In this document: positions 1-6,072 of the stretch, piece by piece
Layout: each line of letters opens with the position of its first letter
Position numbering within the stretch: position 1 is the first letter of the stretch
Assembly: GCA_034090805.1 (NCBI GenBank)
Contig: JAXDRV010000051.1
Location: forward strand, 1-7,206
Direction of reading: 5' to 3'
From: Ornithomonoglobus_A sp034090805
GTDB lineage: Bacteria > Bacillota > Clostridia > UBA1381
Length of the DNA: 7,206 bases
Translations under genes and position numbers: made by a program
The notes under the pieces: generated by a model
The model's database searches: none
What the model saw: only the letters and a program-made list of their open reading frames with translations
What the model was told of the DNA's origin: nothing

Positions 1-20
1 TGATATAAGGAGTTGATTTT

Positions 21-299
21 ATGAATATCAGACCGTCAGCAGTAATCAGAAACAACTATAATGAAATTTCAAATTTCTGCAAAACCACAGGCGAGCCTGT
101 TTATCTTACCAAAAACGGCGAGGGCGATTTGGTTGTCATGAATATTGAGGCATTCTCAAGACGTGAAAAAATGCTGAAATTAAGGGAAGAACTCATTGCA
201 GCTGAGGAAGAACGGCTTATGGGTAAAAAAGGATATTCTATTGACGAGCTTGATAAAATGCTTGGAGATGCAGCAGAGGAGGCGAGATATGCCGAATAA
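21..299 (+). CDS. Phd/YefM-family antitoxin of a type II toxin-antitoxin pair
   Basis: This 92-residue protein has the usual size and layout of Phd/YefM antitoxins. The N-terminal half (about residues 1-48) reads as the small alpha/beta DNA-binding and dimerisation fold: it opens with an IRPSAVIRNNYNEIS stretch, followed by EPVYLTKNG and DLVVMNIEAF, which match the family's 'ltknG..~lVvms.e.y' core. The C-terminal half (about 49-92) is highly charged and helical, as expected for the segment that wraps and neutralises the toxin. An AAGGAG ribosome binding site at 7-12 lies 8 bases before the ATG. The last 11 bases overlap the toxin gene, the classic antitoxin-first, translationally coupled order. 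By family knowledge, the antitoxin or the complex would repress its own promoter, which must lie left of the window. Family assignment is firm; the exact subfamily is not. Confidence 0.86.
   Translation: MNIRPSAVIRNNYNEISNFCKTTGEPVYLTKNGEGDLVVMNIEAFSRREKMLKLREELIAAEEERLMGKKGYSIDELDKMLGDAAEEARYAE
275..282 (+). promoter_or_regulatory. Ribosome binding site that fixes the toxin start
   Basis: AGAGGAGG ends 6 bases before the ATG at 289 and lies inside the antitoxin coding sequence. It favours 289 over the in-frame ATG at 196, which would overlap the antitoxin by more than 100 bases and add 31 residues unlike the toxin family. The arrangement couples toxin translation to antitoxin translation. 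Confidence 0.8.
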
Positions 300-600
300 A
301 AAATATACCGTTATAGTTTCCGACAGAGCTGCTTCAATGCTTGTAAATCATGTCAGATTTTTGGCAAGGGTTTCACCTGAAGCGGCAAAGAAACTTCATA
401 AAGAGATTATTGCCGAAACAAAAGCGTTGGAATATATGCCGGAAAGCTATCCGTGGCTTAACTGTGATGAGATTCCCGCCAATAAATACAGAAAGAAGCT
501 TGTGTCAAAAAGGTACTTATTGATTTATCAGATTAAAGATGATAAGGTTTATGTAGACTATGTCCTGGATTGCAGACAGGACTATAAGTGGCTGCTATAA
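289..600 (+). CDS. RelE/ParE-superfamily toxin
   Basis: This 103-residue basic protein has the RelE/ParE toxin fold pattern. A first beta strand (KKYTVIVSDRA, residues 4-14) is followed by two helices (about 15-50), then a beta sheet with YRKKLVSKRYLLIYQI (67-82), VYVDYVL (87-93) and a C-terminal CRQDYKWLL. The 'yRk.lv.kRYlilY' block and the closing 'RQD' are characteristic of the RelE/ParE plasmid-stabilisation group. By family knowledge such toxins either cleave ribosome-bound mRNA (RelE type) or poison gyrase (ParE type); the sequence alone does not decide which. R75 and the terminal R96-D98 region are candidate functional residues. The start at 289 is chosen from the ribosome binding site and the protein's length. 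It overlaps the antitoxin by 11 bases and is followed by a strong terminator, so the pair forms a closed two-gene unit independent of the sugar operon. Confidence 0.85.
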   Translation: MPNKKYTVIVSDRAASMLVNHVRFLARVSPEAAKKLHKEIIAETKALEYMPESYPWLNCDEIPANKYRKKLVSKRYLLIYQIKDDKVYVDYVLDCRQDYKWLL

Positions 601-616
601 AAAACAAAGTAATCGG

Positions 617-652
617 GAGCAATTAAGTGTAAAAGCTTAGTTGTTCTTTTTT
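617..652 (+). terminator. Intrinsic terminator of the toxin-antitoxin operon
   Basis: An 11-bp stem pairs GAGCAATTAAG (617-627) with CTTAGTTGTTC (636-646) around an 8-base loop and is followed by six T residues (647-652). Two of the pairs are G-U in RNA. It starts 16 bases after the toxin stop codon, where a rho-independent terminator is expected. It insulates the regulator gene further right from toxin transcription. Confidence 0.82.
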
Positions 653-938
653 GATGTGTTTTCGGGTTTTACGATAAATAACTCGATATCATCCCTGAGA
701 TTGGGCTGTTTTAATAGAAATATATTCTGAGTTTTCCTTGCAGGTATCTGCATTTTCTACAACCAGCACAAGAGCGTCTTTATTTATGAAGATTTATAAT
801 GTTGGATACCGGAAGTGTCTATCCATATGCAAGTATATGCTCGCCTGATTACATGTGCCATCCTTAACTAAATGACATTGATACCTGAATAGTAACGACT
901 GCACAAATCTTTACACTAACTTTTTTTCGTTTTATCTA
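653..938. other. Intergenic stretch without an intact gene
   Basis: About 290 bases between the toxin terminator and the regulator promoter. No RNA gene, mobile-element end or long reading frame was recognised. On the minus strand there are two short overlapping frames: a start-less 34-codon frame (793 down to 689) whose translation contains DALVLVVENADT, and a 38-codon ATG frame (753 down to 637) containing DDIELFIVKPENT. They read protein-like, but neither has a ribosome binding site and the second ends inside the terminator stem. They may be the tail of a decayed gene; they are not called as genes. The last 20 bases (918-938) are T-rich and could act as an UP-like element for the promoter that follows. 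Confidence 0.5.
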
Positions 939-967
939 TTGACTTTATGCAGAATATGTGCTAAACT
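939..967 (+). promoter_or_regulatory. Sigma-70-type promoter of the LacI-family regulator gene
   Basis: A -35 element TTGACT (939-944, five of six consensus bases) is separated by 17 bases from a -10 element TAAACT (962-967). The -10 is only four of six but carries the extended TG motif at 959-960. Transcription would start near 974, giving a leader of roughly a dozen bases that begins almost at the AGGAGG ribosome binding site (976-981). The palindromic operator at 959-976 covers the extended -10, so repressor binding would exclude RNA polymerase. Confidence 0.7.
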
Positions 968-976
968 AATTTAGCA
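959..976. promoter_or_regulatory. Operator 1: palindrome on the regulator's own promoter
   Basis: TGCTAAACTAATTTAGCA is a dyad with perfect 7-base arms (TGCTAAA / TTTAGCA) and a 4-base centre. It has the size and AT-rich inverted form typical of LacI-family operators, and it sits over the -10 element of the gene encoding a LacI-family protein. A near-identical copy lies at 2032-2049 before the operon. The recurrence is seen directly; binding by the adjacent regulator is inferred. The expected effect is negative autoregulation. Confidence 0.82.
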
Positions 977-986
977 GGAGGAAGTT

Positions 987-1991
987 ATGGAGTATTCTTT
1001 GGAAAAGATTGCAAAAAAATTTAATATCAGCAAGACGGCGGTTTCTCTTATATTAAACGGTAAAGCAAGCCAAAACCGCATAAGTCCGGAGCTTGAACAA
1101 GCTGTGAAGGAATTTTGTGAGAGTGTAAACTACAGCCCCAATATTCATGCGCAGCGTATGTGCAGTAAAATTGTAAGAAACATAGGGCTTTTGATATATA
1201 AATCTATGCTCAGCGATTGTGAAAATCCTTTTTCGGATCAAGTAATCAGTGAAATCACCGGCGGCATGGTTCTTGCAGCGGAAGAAAAAAATTTCAGAGT
1301 AACAATTCAGCTTTACGATTCCGGAATGGATAAAAATGTGATGTTTGAGTGGCTTCGGAATAAGGAAATTGATGGGCTTATATATTACGGCTATACGGTT
1401 GATAGGGAGTGGCTTAAGTCCTTTTTATCGGAAAAAAGGCATATTGTGGGAATAGGCATACGACCTGCTGAAGGAATTACTTCGGTCAACATAGATAACC
1501 GCCGGGCTATGAAAAAGCTTACCGACTTAATTGTCGCAAAGGGCAGAAAACGCTTTGTATATCTTTCCGGCGCGAAAGGATACGTTTCTTCGGAACGTTT
1601 TCTCGGAATGCTTGATTCTCTTGAAGAAAACGGAATACCGTTTGATGAAAGCAGGATAATAAACGGGTATTACTCCGAAAAAAAGGCATATGAGATTATC
1701 AGAAAAATCAATATAGATTTTGACGCTCTTGTTTGCGCTAATGACGATATGGCAGCCGGTGCCATACGTGCTTTAAAGGAACGGGGAATAAAGCTTCCCG
1801 AACAAGTAAGTGTCAGCGGAGCGGATAATATCCGTATATCCGCTTATACCGAGCCGAAAATTGCTACAATTGACAATATGAATACACAGCTTGGAAAAAC
1901 CGCTGTCTATGAGCTTATTAAGCTAATAGACGGTCAAGAACCCAAATCAGTATTTTTAGAAAGCAGGGTTATTACAAACAATTCCATATAG
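987..1991 (+). CDS. LacI-family transcriptional repressor
   Basis: This 334-residue protein has the full length of the LacI/GalR family. Residues 4-24 form the helix-turn-helix: LEKIAKKFNIS leads into the recognition helix SKTAVSLILNG, the family's 'vS..tVS.vLNG' signature. The linker and hinge region (about 47-58, NYSPNIHAQRM) corresponds to the usual 'GY.PN..AR.L'. Residues from about 64 onward form the periplasmic-binding-protein-like sensor domain; late landmarks are CANDDMAAGAIRALKERG (250-267) and the following LPEQVSVSGADNI. This domain usually binds a sugar or sugar derivative as inducer. The start is supported by AGGAGG at 976-981, 5 bases before ATG. Its own promoter carries operator 1, and operator 2 precedes the next gene, so it most likely represses itself and the downstream glycoside operon. 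The hinge has Gln-Arg-Met where Ala-Arg-x-Leu is usual, a mild oddity. The ligand cannot be read from the sequence. Confidence 0.94.
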   Translation: MEYSLEKIAKKFNISKTAVSLILNGKASQNRISPELEQAVKEFCESVNYSPNIHAQRMCSKIVRNIGLLIYKSMLSDCENPFSDQVISEITGGMVLAAEEKNFRVTIQLYDSGMDKNVMFEWLRNKEIDGLIYYGYTVDREWLKSFLSEKRHIVGIGIRPAEGITSVNIDNRRAMKKLTDLIVAKGRKRFVYLSGAKGYVSSERFLGMLDSLEENGIPFDESRIINGYYSEKKAYEIIRKINIDFDALVCANDDMAAGAIRALKERGIKLPEQVSVSGADNIRISAYTEPKIATIDNMNTQLGKTAVYELIKLIDGQEPKSVFLESRVITNNSI

Positions 1992-1998
1992 TTAATAA

Positions 1999-2023
1999 TC
2001 TGCGGCAAAAATTTTGCCGCAGA
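1999..2023. repeat. Perfect 12-bp inverted repeat between regulator and operon
   Basis: TCTGCGGCAAAA (1999-2010) and TTTTGCCGCAGA (2012-2023) are exact reverse complements around a single A. The repeat lies 7 bases after the regulator stop and 8 bases before operator 2. As RNA it would form a very stable hairpin, but neither side has a T tract (AAAAAATA follows on +, TTATTAAC on -), so it is not a textbook intrinsic terminator. It may still end or pause regulator transcription, protect a 3' end, or be a DNA site for a second regulator. Confidence 0.7.
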
Positions 2024-2031
2024 AAAAATAT

Positions 2032-2049
2032 TGCTAAACGCATTTAGCA
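2032..2049. promoter_or_regulatory. Operator 2: palindrome in front of the glycoside operon
   Basis: TGCTAAACGCATTTAGCA repeats operator 1 with identical 7-base arms; 16 of 18 bases match, differing only at the two central positions. It ends just before the AAGGAGG of the dehydrogenase gene. The operon promoter itself is unclear. In the register of operator 1 the -10 would be the poor TAAACG (2035-2040, with extended TG), with a weak TTGCCG at 2014-2019 only 15 bases upstream. An alternative is ATTACA (1971-1976) with AATAAT (1994-1999) at 17-base spacing, which would put the operator downstream of the start as a roadblock. Regulation by the adjacent LacI-type protein is inferred. Confidence 0.82.
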
Positions 2050-2050
2050 C

Positions 2051-2057
2051 AAGGAGG
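2051..2057 (+). promoter_or_regulatory. Ribosome binding site that fixes the dehydrogenase start
   Basis: AAGGAGG lies 6 bases before ATG at 2064. It rules out the in-frame TTG at 2031, whose reading would run through the operator and this site and add 11 residues with no family resemblance. Confidence 0.85.
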
Positions 2058-2063
2058 AAAAAT

Positions 2064-3140
2064 ATGAAAGCAAGTGATTTTAAAACCACAAGAGCGGTCG
2101 TAATCGAACGCCCGTACGAGGCAAAGCTTCGGGAAATCAGGCTTACTGAGCCGCAGGAGGATGCGTTTGTTGCGAGAACGTATTTTTCGGCAATATCGAC
2201 CGGAACGGATATGAAAACCTATAAGGGTATGCAGCATCCCGAACAGTGTTATTATCCGCTTGTACCGGGATATGAAACAGCGGGAGTTATAGTCGCAGCA
2301 CCCGAAAAGGGAGCGGATCTTTCAAGACTGCCCGAAAGCGCACGTAATTTAAAAGTCGGCGATCGGGTTATGATTAATGAATGTCGTAAATACGGCGATG
2401 TATGTGCCGCATGGGGCGGAGGCAGTGAATACACGATTAAGGATTCAAATACCACAAATGACCAGTTTGACTATATGGTAAAAATCCCTGATAATGTAAC
2501 ATATGAACAGGCTGTTCTTGCATATCTTGCGTGTGTGCCGCTTAAGGGCATAAAGCGTCTGACTCTTCGTCCGAATGAAACAATTGTTGTTGTAGGTGCC
2601 GGAATGGTTGGTATTTCCGCAATACAGGAGCTTAAAATATTGGAGCCGACCTTACAGGTTATTTGTATTGAAAGAAACGCGTTCAGACGTTCGATTGCCG
2701 AAAATTATGCCGATATTGTAACATCACCTGAAAATGCCGTATCGGTTATATATGAGGCTACAAACGGCAAAATGGCAGATCAGCTCATGGAATGTTCAGG
2801 TAATCCCGAGGTTGTCGGAACACTTCATCAGTACATAAAAGACGGTGGATGGGAGGATGACGACATTCCTGCACATATCCACCTGCAGGGTGATTATCCC
2901 GACAGAATAATCTTTGATCATTATCACCGCTGGTTTGTAAAGAATGCGACAATAACAATGACCTGCGCACTGCGTGCCGGCTGTAAGGAACAGGTTTTGC
3001 AGTGGATTTCCGAAGGCAAATTTGATACATCAAAGCTGCCTTACGAGGTATGGAGTGTGTCGAAAGCAAAGGAAGCATTCGAGCATCAGGCTAAGGCAGG
3101 TGCGGACTGTTTCAAAATTCTTTTGGATTGGAGTAAATAA
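2064..3140 (+). CDS. Medium-chain dehydrogenase/reductase lacking the usual zinc ligands
   Basis: This 358-residue protein is a medium-chain dehydrogenase/reductase. Residues 1-165 form the GroES-like catalytic domain with ISTGTDMK (44-51), PLVPGYETAGV (65-75) and KVGDRV (97-102). Residues about 170-310 form the Rossmann domain with GAGMVG (178-183) and Glu203 at the end of the second strand, which points to NAD(H). The canonical catalytic-zinc Cys of 'CGTD' is Thr46, and the His of 'GHE' is Tyr70. The four-Cys structural zinc lobe is also absent. This pattern, plus LQGDYPD (274-280) and FDHYHRWF, resembles the BchC-like 'SxGTE' branch of the superfamily rather than sorbitol or threonine dehydrogenases. 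It probably oxidises or reduces a sugar or polyol hydroxyl in the cytoplasm; the substrate is unknown. It is the first gene of the operon, directly behind operator 2, and its stop abuts the GH3 start. Confidence 0.88.
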   Translation: MKASDFKTTRAVVIERPYEAKLREIRLTEPQEDAFVARTYFSAISTGTDMKTYKGMQHPEQCYYPLVPGYETAGVIVAAPEKGADLSRLPESARNLKVGDRVMINECRKYGDVCAAWGGGSEYTIKDSNTTNDQFDYMVKIPDNVTYEQAVLAYLACVPLKGIKRLTLRPNETIVVVGAGMVGISAIQELKILEPTLQVICIERNAFRRSIAENYADIVTSPENAVSVIYEATNGKMADQLMECSGNPEVVGTLHQYIKDGGWEDDDIPAHIHLQGDYPDRIIFDHYHRWFVKNATITMTCALRAGCKEQVLQWISEGKFDTSKLPYEVWSVSKAKEAFEHQAKAGADCFKILLDWSK

Positions 3141-5244
3141 ATGAGAGAGTTAATCGACAGCTTGCTTTCAAAAATGACTGTAAGCGAGAAAATGGGACAG
3201 CTTGTACAGTGCGGTAATTCCATTTACAACGATGATTACAAAGTGGGATGGGATTTACTGCGTGAGGGGAAAATAGGCTCATTCTTGGGAATATGCGATC
3301 CGGAAAAAATAAACGAGCTGCAAAGGACGGCAGTGGAAGAAACAAGACTCGGAATCCCGCTGCTGTTCGGATTTGACGTAATTCACGGCTTTAAGACCGT
3401 ATTTCCCGTGCCGTGGACGGAGGCTTGCAGCTGGGATACGGAGCTTGCAAAGAAAACCGCCTCGATAGCCTCTGCCGATAAATTGGATTTATGCGCCGAT
3501 GGTGGATGTTGCGCGTGATGCCCGATGGGGCAGAGTTGTAGAGGGTGCGGGCGAGGATCCGTATCTGGGCGGTGAGTTTGCAAAAGCAAGAACAGAGGGA
3601 GTACAAAGTGATATACCCGGTATTCCGCATGTTGCCGCTTGTGCAAAGCACTTTGTCGCATATGGTGCGGCAGAGGGTGGACGTGATTACAACAGCGTGG
3701 ATATGTCACCTCAAACGTTATATAATATGTATCTGCCGCCGTTTCAAAAGGCAATCGATGCCGGAGCGGACAGCATAATGACGGCATTCCATGACCTTAA
3801 CGGCGAGCCGTGTACGGGAAGCTATGAGCTGCTCACGGAAATCTTAAGAGATAAGATGAATTTCAAGGGTGTAACCATAAGTGATGCCGGTTCAACAGAC
3901 CAGATTAAAACTCACGGTTATGCTGAGGACTATAAGGATGTTGCGAGGATAGCCTTAAACGCCGGACTTGATGTTGAAATGTGTTTCGGTATTTATACAT
4001 ATCAAGACCACATTGAGGAGCTTGTAAAGGAGGGTAAAATCTCCATGGAGGTTCTTGACAGAGCGGTTCGCAGAGTTTTGGAGCTTAAATATAAATGCGG
4101 ACTGTTTGAAAATCCGTACAGAGATGTTGAAAAGGCAAAAAATATACTTATCACAAAAACTGCGCTTGATGCGGCTTACGAATCGGCTGTAAAATCAGTT
4201 GTACTGCTTAAAAACGATAATTCTGTATTGCCCTTTAAGAAAAACACAAGGCTTGCGCTCATTGGCCCATTTGCCGATAACAGCGAGGAGATGCTGGGTA
4301 CATGGAGCGCGGATGGCAAACCGGAGGATATGATAAATCCTCTCTGTGCAATTTCAGAGGTAACGGAAACGGCATATGAAAAAGGCTGTGATTTTGACAC
4401 CTGCGGCGATACGGAAAAGGCTGTTGAAACAGTAAAGCAATGCGATGCGGCGGTTGTGTTTATAGGAGAGCCGAGAAATATGAACGGCGAGGGCAAGAGC
4501 CGAACAAAAAATATTATACCGAAAGCACAGCTTGACTTATTAAAAGCCGTAAAAGCAACAGGAAAACCCACTGCAGCGGTTGTAATTGCCGGACGGCCTG
4601 TGGTGCTTACGGAGGTATGCGAAACGGCGGATGCGGTTATTTTCTCCGGTGCATTGGGAAGTATGGCGGGTAAGGCGTATGCCGATATTCTGTTCGGAGT
4701 GCAAAATCCGTGCGGAAAACTTGTAAACACATTTCCGACAACAGTCGGTCAGGCGCCGCTGTACTATAACCACAACAACACCGGAAAGCCGCCTGTTGAA
4801 GAATTTTTCTGGACGAGCAAATATTGTGACTGTCCCATAGAGCCGCTGTTCCCGTTTGGGTTTGGTTTGTCATATACAAGCTACAGCTATGGAAATATGA
4901 GAATTAATTCCGATCGGCTCACTGCGGATGACACGCTATCCGTAAGTGTTGATGTTACGAACACCGGCGAGCGTGACGGCGAAGAAATTGTGCAGTTTTA
5001 TATCCGTGATGTTGTGGGCAGTATTGTAAGACCTGTAAAGGAGCTTAAAGCATTTAAAAAGGTATTTATAAAAGCCGGAGAAACAAAGACGGTGACGGCC
5101 GATATTCATGTTTCCGATATGGGCTTTTACAATAAAAAGCTTGAATATGTTGTTGAAAACGGTAAATTTATCGCATATGTCGGCGGCAATTCAAGAGATA
5201 CTATTGAGAAAGAATTTAATGTAATAGGGGGTACGGAAATATGA
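3141..5244 (+). pseudogene. bglX: BglX-like family 3 glycoside hydrolase (beta-glucosidase type), frameshifted
   Basis: Two overlapping frames together encode one GH3 enzyme. Frame one (3141-3518, 125 codons) covers the N-terminal barrel start, including LLFGFDVIHGFKTVFP. The rest is read in another frame to 5244 and contains APMVDVARDARWGR, KHFVAYGAAEGGRDYNSVDM, the nucleophile motif TISDAG (Asp codon 3883-3885) and the probable acid/base Glu in NGEGKSRT (4489-4491). The C-terminal fibronectin-III-like domain begins near 4920, after FPFGFGLSYT. Order and motifs match E. coli BglX closely, but there is no signal peptide, so the protein is cytoplasmic. GGAG (3130-3133) supports ATG 3141, which follows the dehydrogenase stop with no gap. 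ATG 3499 is the internal Met of APMVDV, not a start. Rejoined, about 700 codons remain, with no further stop, so the lesion is recent or an assembly fault. As it stands, no intact enzyme would be made. Beta-glucosidase or beta-xylosidase specificity is not distinguishable. Confidence 0.88.
3471..3501 (+). other. Frameshift junction inside the GH3 gene
   Basis: Frame one reads AKKTASIASA up to GCC at 3474-3476, then runs into a non-family tail (DKLDLCADGGCCA) and a stop at 3516-3518. The other frame is family-like from ATA at 3478 (INWIYAPMVDVARD). BglX has about six more residues here, of the form 'EAADDG' before 'LN'; only one base (3477) fills that place. This fits a deletion of roughly 17 or 20 bases better than a single-base read error. 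No slippery heptamer typical of programmed frameshifting is present. Confidence 0.78.
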
Positions 5245-6068
5245 TGTTCGGAAATGCGTCATGGGGCTTTCGTGAAACTCCCCTTGAAGAACAATTAAGA
5301 ATAACAAAAGATATGGGGCTTGCAGTTTTGGAGCTTGGCATTGCCAATGCTCCGAAAGATGTCCCGCTTTCCGTAACCGACGAGGAAATAGCGGAAATAA
5401 AGGACTCGTATAAAAAATACGGTATAGACCTTTGCTGTGCGGCAACGGGAAATGACTTTTCAAACGGAGATAAGAACGATCTCCCTAAGGTAAGAAAGGT
5501 CATTGATATATGTGAAAAATTAGGTGTTAAATACTTAAGAATATTCGCAGGTTTTTCACCTGTTGCGGAGGTTAAGGGCGAAAGATGGGATAACATGATT
5601 GAGTGTATAACTGAGATTGCGGAGTACGCAGAGTGCAAAAACGTTTATCCCGTAATCGAAACTCACGGCGGAGTAAACGGCTTTGATGACGGAGTGGAGC
5701 ATTTTTTAAGCACATCAGCAGATGAAGAAACGCTTTATAAAATGATGTCCGAACTGCCCGAAAACGTAAAGGTAAATTTTGACCCGGCAAACCTTTGGGC
5801 GGTGGGGAACAAGCACCCGGAAAATGTGTTTAACAAGCTTAAAGACCGCATTGCCGTTACGCATCTAAAGGATTTTGCACCGCTTCCGTCCGGGCATATA
5901 AGACCCGCCGCCTGCGGTGAAAGCGAAATGGATTGGACAGCAATACTGAGCGCTCTGAAGGATTTTAACGGCCCGGCACTCTTTGAGTACGAGAATACCG
6001 AGGATATAGAGGAAGGCTCAAACAGATGTCTTGATTATATAACAAAACTAATAAAAAAGGAGAAATAA
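5241..6068 (+). CDS. Sugar isomerase/epimerase-like TIM-barrel protein (xylose-isomerase-like, AP-endonuclease-2 fold)
   Basis: This 275-residue protein has the length and pattern of the xylose-isomerase-like TIM-barrel family, which includes sugar epimerases, inosose dehydratases and keto-glycoside lyases. Barrel strands are visible as AVLELGI (28-34), YLRIFAG, YPVIETHGG, VKVNFDPANL, IAVTHLKDF and ALFEYEN. The likely metal ligands are Glu140, Asp181, His208 and Glu249, an E-D-H-E set whose spacing matches D-tagatose 3-epimerase-type enzymes; a divalent metal such as Mn is expected. HLKDF is the family's typical metal-strand motif. There is no signal peptide. The ATG at 5241 overlaps the GH3 stop as ATGA, with AGGGGG at 5226-5231, so translation is coupled; ATG 5244 is a possible alternative start. 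Next to an NAD-type dehydrogenase it could act on a keto-sugar (epimerisation, isomerisation or beta-elimination). The reaction is inferred from context, not proven. Confidence 0.88.
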   Translation: MMFGNASWGFRETPLEEQLRITKDMGLAVLELGIANAPKDVPLSVTDEEIAEIKDSYKKYGIDLCCAATGNDFSNGDKNDLPKVRKVIDICEKLGVKYLRIFAGFSPVAEVKGERWDNMIECITEIAEYAECKNVYPVIETHGGVNGFDDGVEHFLSTSADEETLYKMMSELPENVKVNFDPANLWAVGNKHPENVFNKLKDRIAVTHLKDFAPLPSGHIRPAACGESEMDWTAILSALKDFNGPALFEYENTEDIEEGSNRCLDYITKLIKKEK

Positions 6069-6072
6069 AACT

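Noticed and set aside
196..288. Longer toxin start at ATG 196
   Set aside because: It would overlap the antitoxin deeply and add residues unlike the family; AGAGGAGG at 275-282 supports ATG 289.
825..840. Short direct repeat ATATGC separated by 4 bases
   Set aside because: Six-base repeats in AT-rich DNA are expected by chance; there is no further unit and no array.
2031..2063. Upstream TTG start for the dehydrogenase
   Set aside because: Those codons cover operator 2 and the ribosome binding site; ATG 2064 has ideal spacing to AAGGAGG.
3471..3518. Programmed ribosomal frameshift in the GH3 gene
   Set aside because: No slippery heptamer is seen, and about six family residues are missing at the junction, which points to a deletion.
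4176..4730. Minus-strand 184-codon open frame within the GH3 gene
   Set aside because: It lies wholly opposite well-conserved GH3 sequence, resembles no known protein to me, and has the composition of an antisense shadow.
3499..5244. Stand-alone 581-residue GH3 gene starting at ATG 3499
   Set aside because: The Met is the internal residue of the conserved APMVDV motif, family-like sequence continues upstream in frame to about 3478, and no ribosome binding site precedes it.
5216..5638. Minus-strand 140-codon open frame opposite the TIM-barrel gene
   Set aside because: It is antisense to a gene with a clear E-D-H-E metal site and carries no recognisable motif or ribosome binding site context.
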